Source: an uncultured Clostridia bacterium (GTDB taxonomy: Bacteria > Bacillota > Clostridia > TANB77 > CAG-508). Taken from it: a stretch of 13,924 nucleotides of DNA. A program made the position numbers and the translations under genes. Shown here piece after piece: positions 13,761-13,924 of this stretch (its first letter is position 1; every line of letters starts with the position of its first letter). The DNA is taken from assembly GCA_948946035.1 (NCBI GenBank), contig CARBKU010000018.1:1-13924 (forward strand). The letters are read 5' to 3'. A model generated the notes under the pieces. The model searched no databases and was not told where the DNA came from. It was given only the letters and a program-made list of their open reading frames with translations.

Positions 13761-13924
13761 TTAAATTAATATTTCATCACTTTCAAGCTTTGTTTCATTT
13801 TTTTGTTTTTCTATGAAAGTATTAACTACATCATTTATTTCTAATTCTCTTTCTATAAATATCTTTTTGGCTAATTCTTTATGTTCAGTATATAATTTTG
13901 GAAAAAGTTCCATAAGTTCTTCTA
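13761..13924 (-). CDS. C-terminal end of an unknown gene (5' part off the window)
   Basis: An open frame runs from the window edge to a TAA at 13761-13763, encoding about 53 residues (EELMELFPKLYTEHK...KLESDEILI). It is charged and helical, without a recognisable motif, transmembrane segment or HTH in the visible part. The stop is 12 bases before the start of the 123-aa gene, so it belongs to the same operon. If the kinase pair is a HipBST-like module this could be the regulator, but the visible tail does not show it. Confidence 0.65.
   Translation of the reverse strand, partial: EELMELFPKLYTEHKELAKKIFIERELEINDVVNTFIEKQKNETKLESDEILI

Overview
The window is strongly AT-rich and every gene I can support lies on the minus strand, so transcription runs from high to low coordinates. 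AGGAGG-type ribosome sites, occasional TTG starts, an LPXTG surface protein with a sortase, a dockerin domain and Clostridia-style MiaB, MutS and L31 proteins point to a low-GC Gram-positive bacterium, probably an anaerobic Clostridia relative. The species cannot be told from the sequence.

Reading in the direction of transcription, 13924-12340 holds the end of an unknown gene, a 123-aa protein and a 344-aa HipA-like kinase in one tight operon. This looks like a split HipA toxin-kinase arrangement. Next come a 51-aa single-pass membrane protein with a perfect consensus promoter (12191-12036) and ribosomal protein L31 (11950-11750), which has its own promoter and a clear terminator.

The 11511-5778 stretch is a tRNA-modification and DNA-repair block: miaB, an unknown 260-aa gene, mutS and an unknown coiled-coil gene ending at a strong 19-bp hairpin terminator. 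The 260-aa gene is bracketed by two direct copies of a ~118-bp repeat, which fill both intergenic gaps and supply the last codons of miaB and of the 260-aa gene. mutS carries a one-base frameshift; its conserved C-terminal tail is intact in another frame.

The 5544-1 stretch is the most interesting part, a compact cell-surface cassette. It encodes an LPKTG-anchored protein with a cohesin-like domain, a sortase, a secreted glucosaminidase (SH3, two Ig-like domains and a C-terminal dockerin), and a second cohesin protein followed by cadherin-like domains, which runs off the window edge. My inference is that the sortase fixes a cohesin scaffold to the wall and cohesin-dockerin pairing docks the peptidoglycan hydrolase onto it: a miniature cellulosome-like system for wall remodelling rather than plant fibre. 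A ~247-bp nested palindrome, probably a MITE-like element or large transcript hairpin, separates the last two genes.
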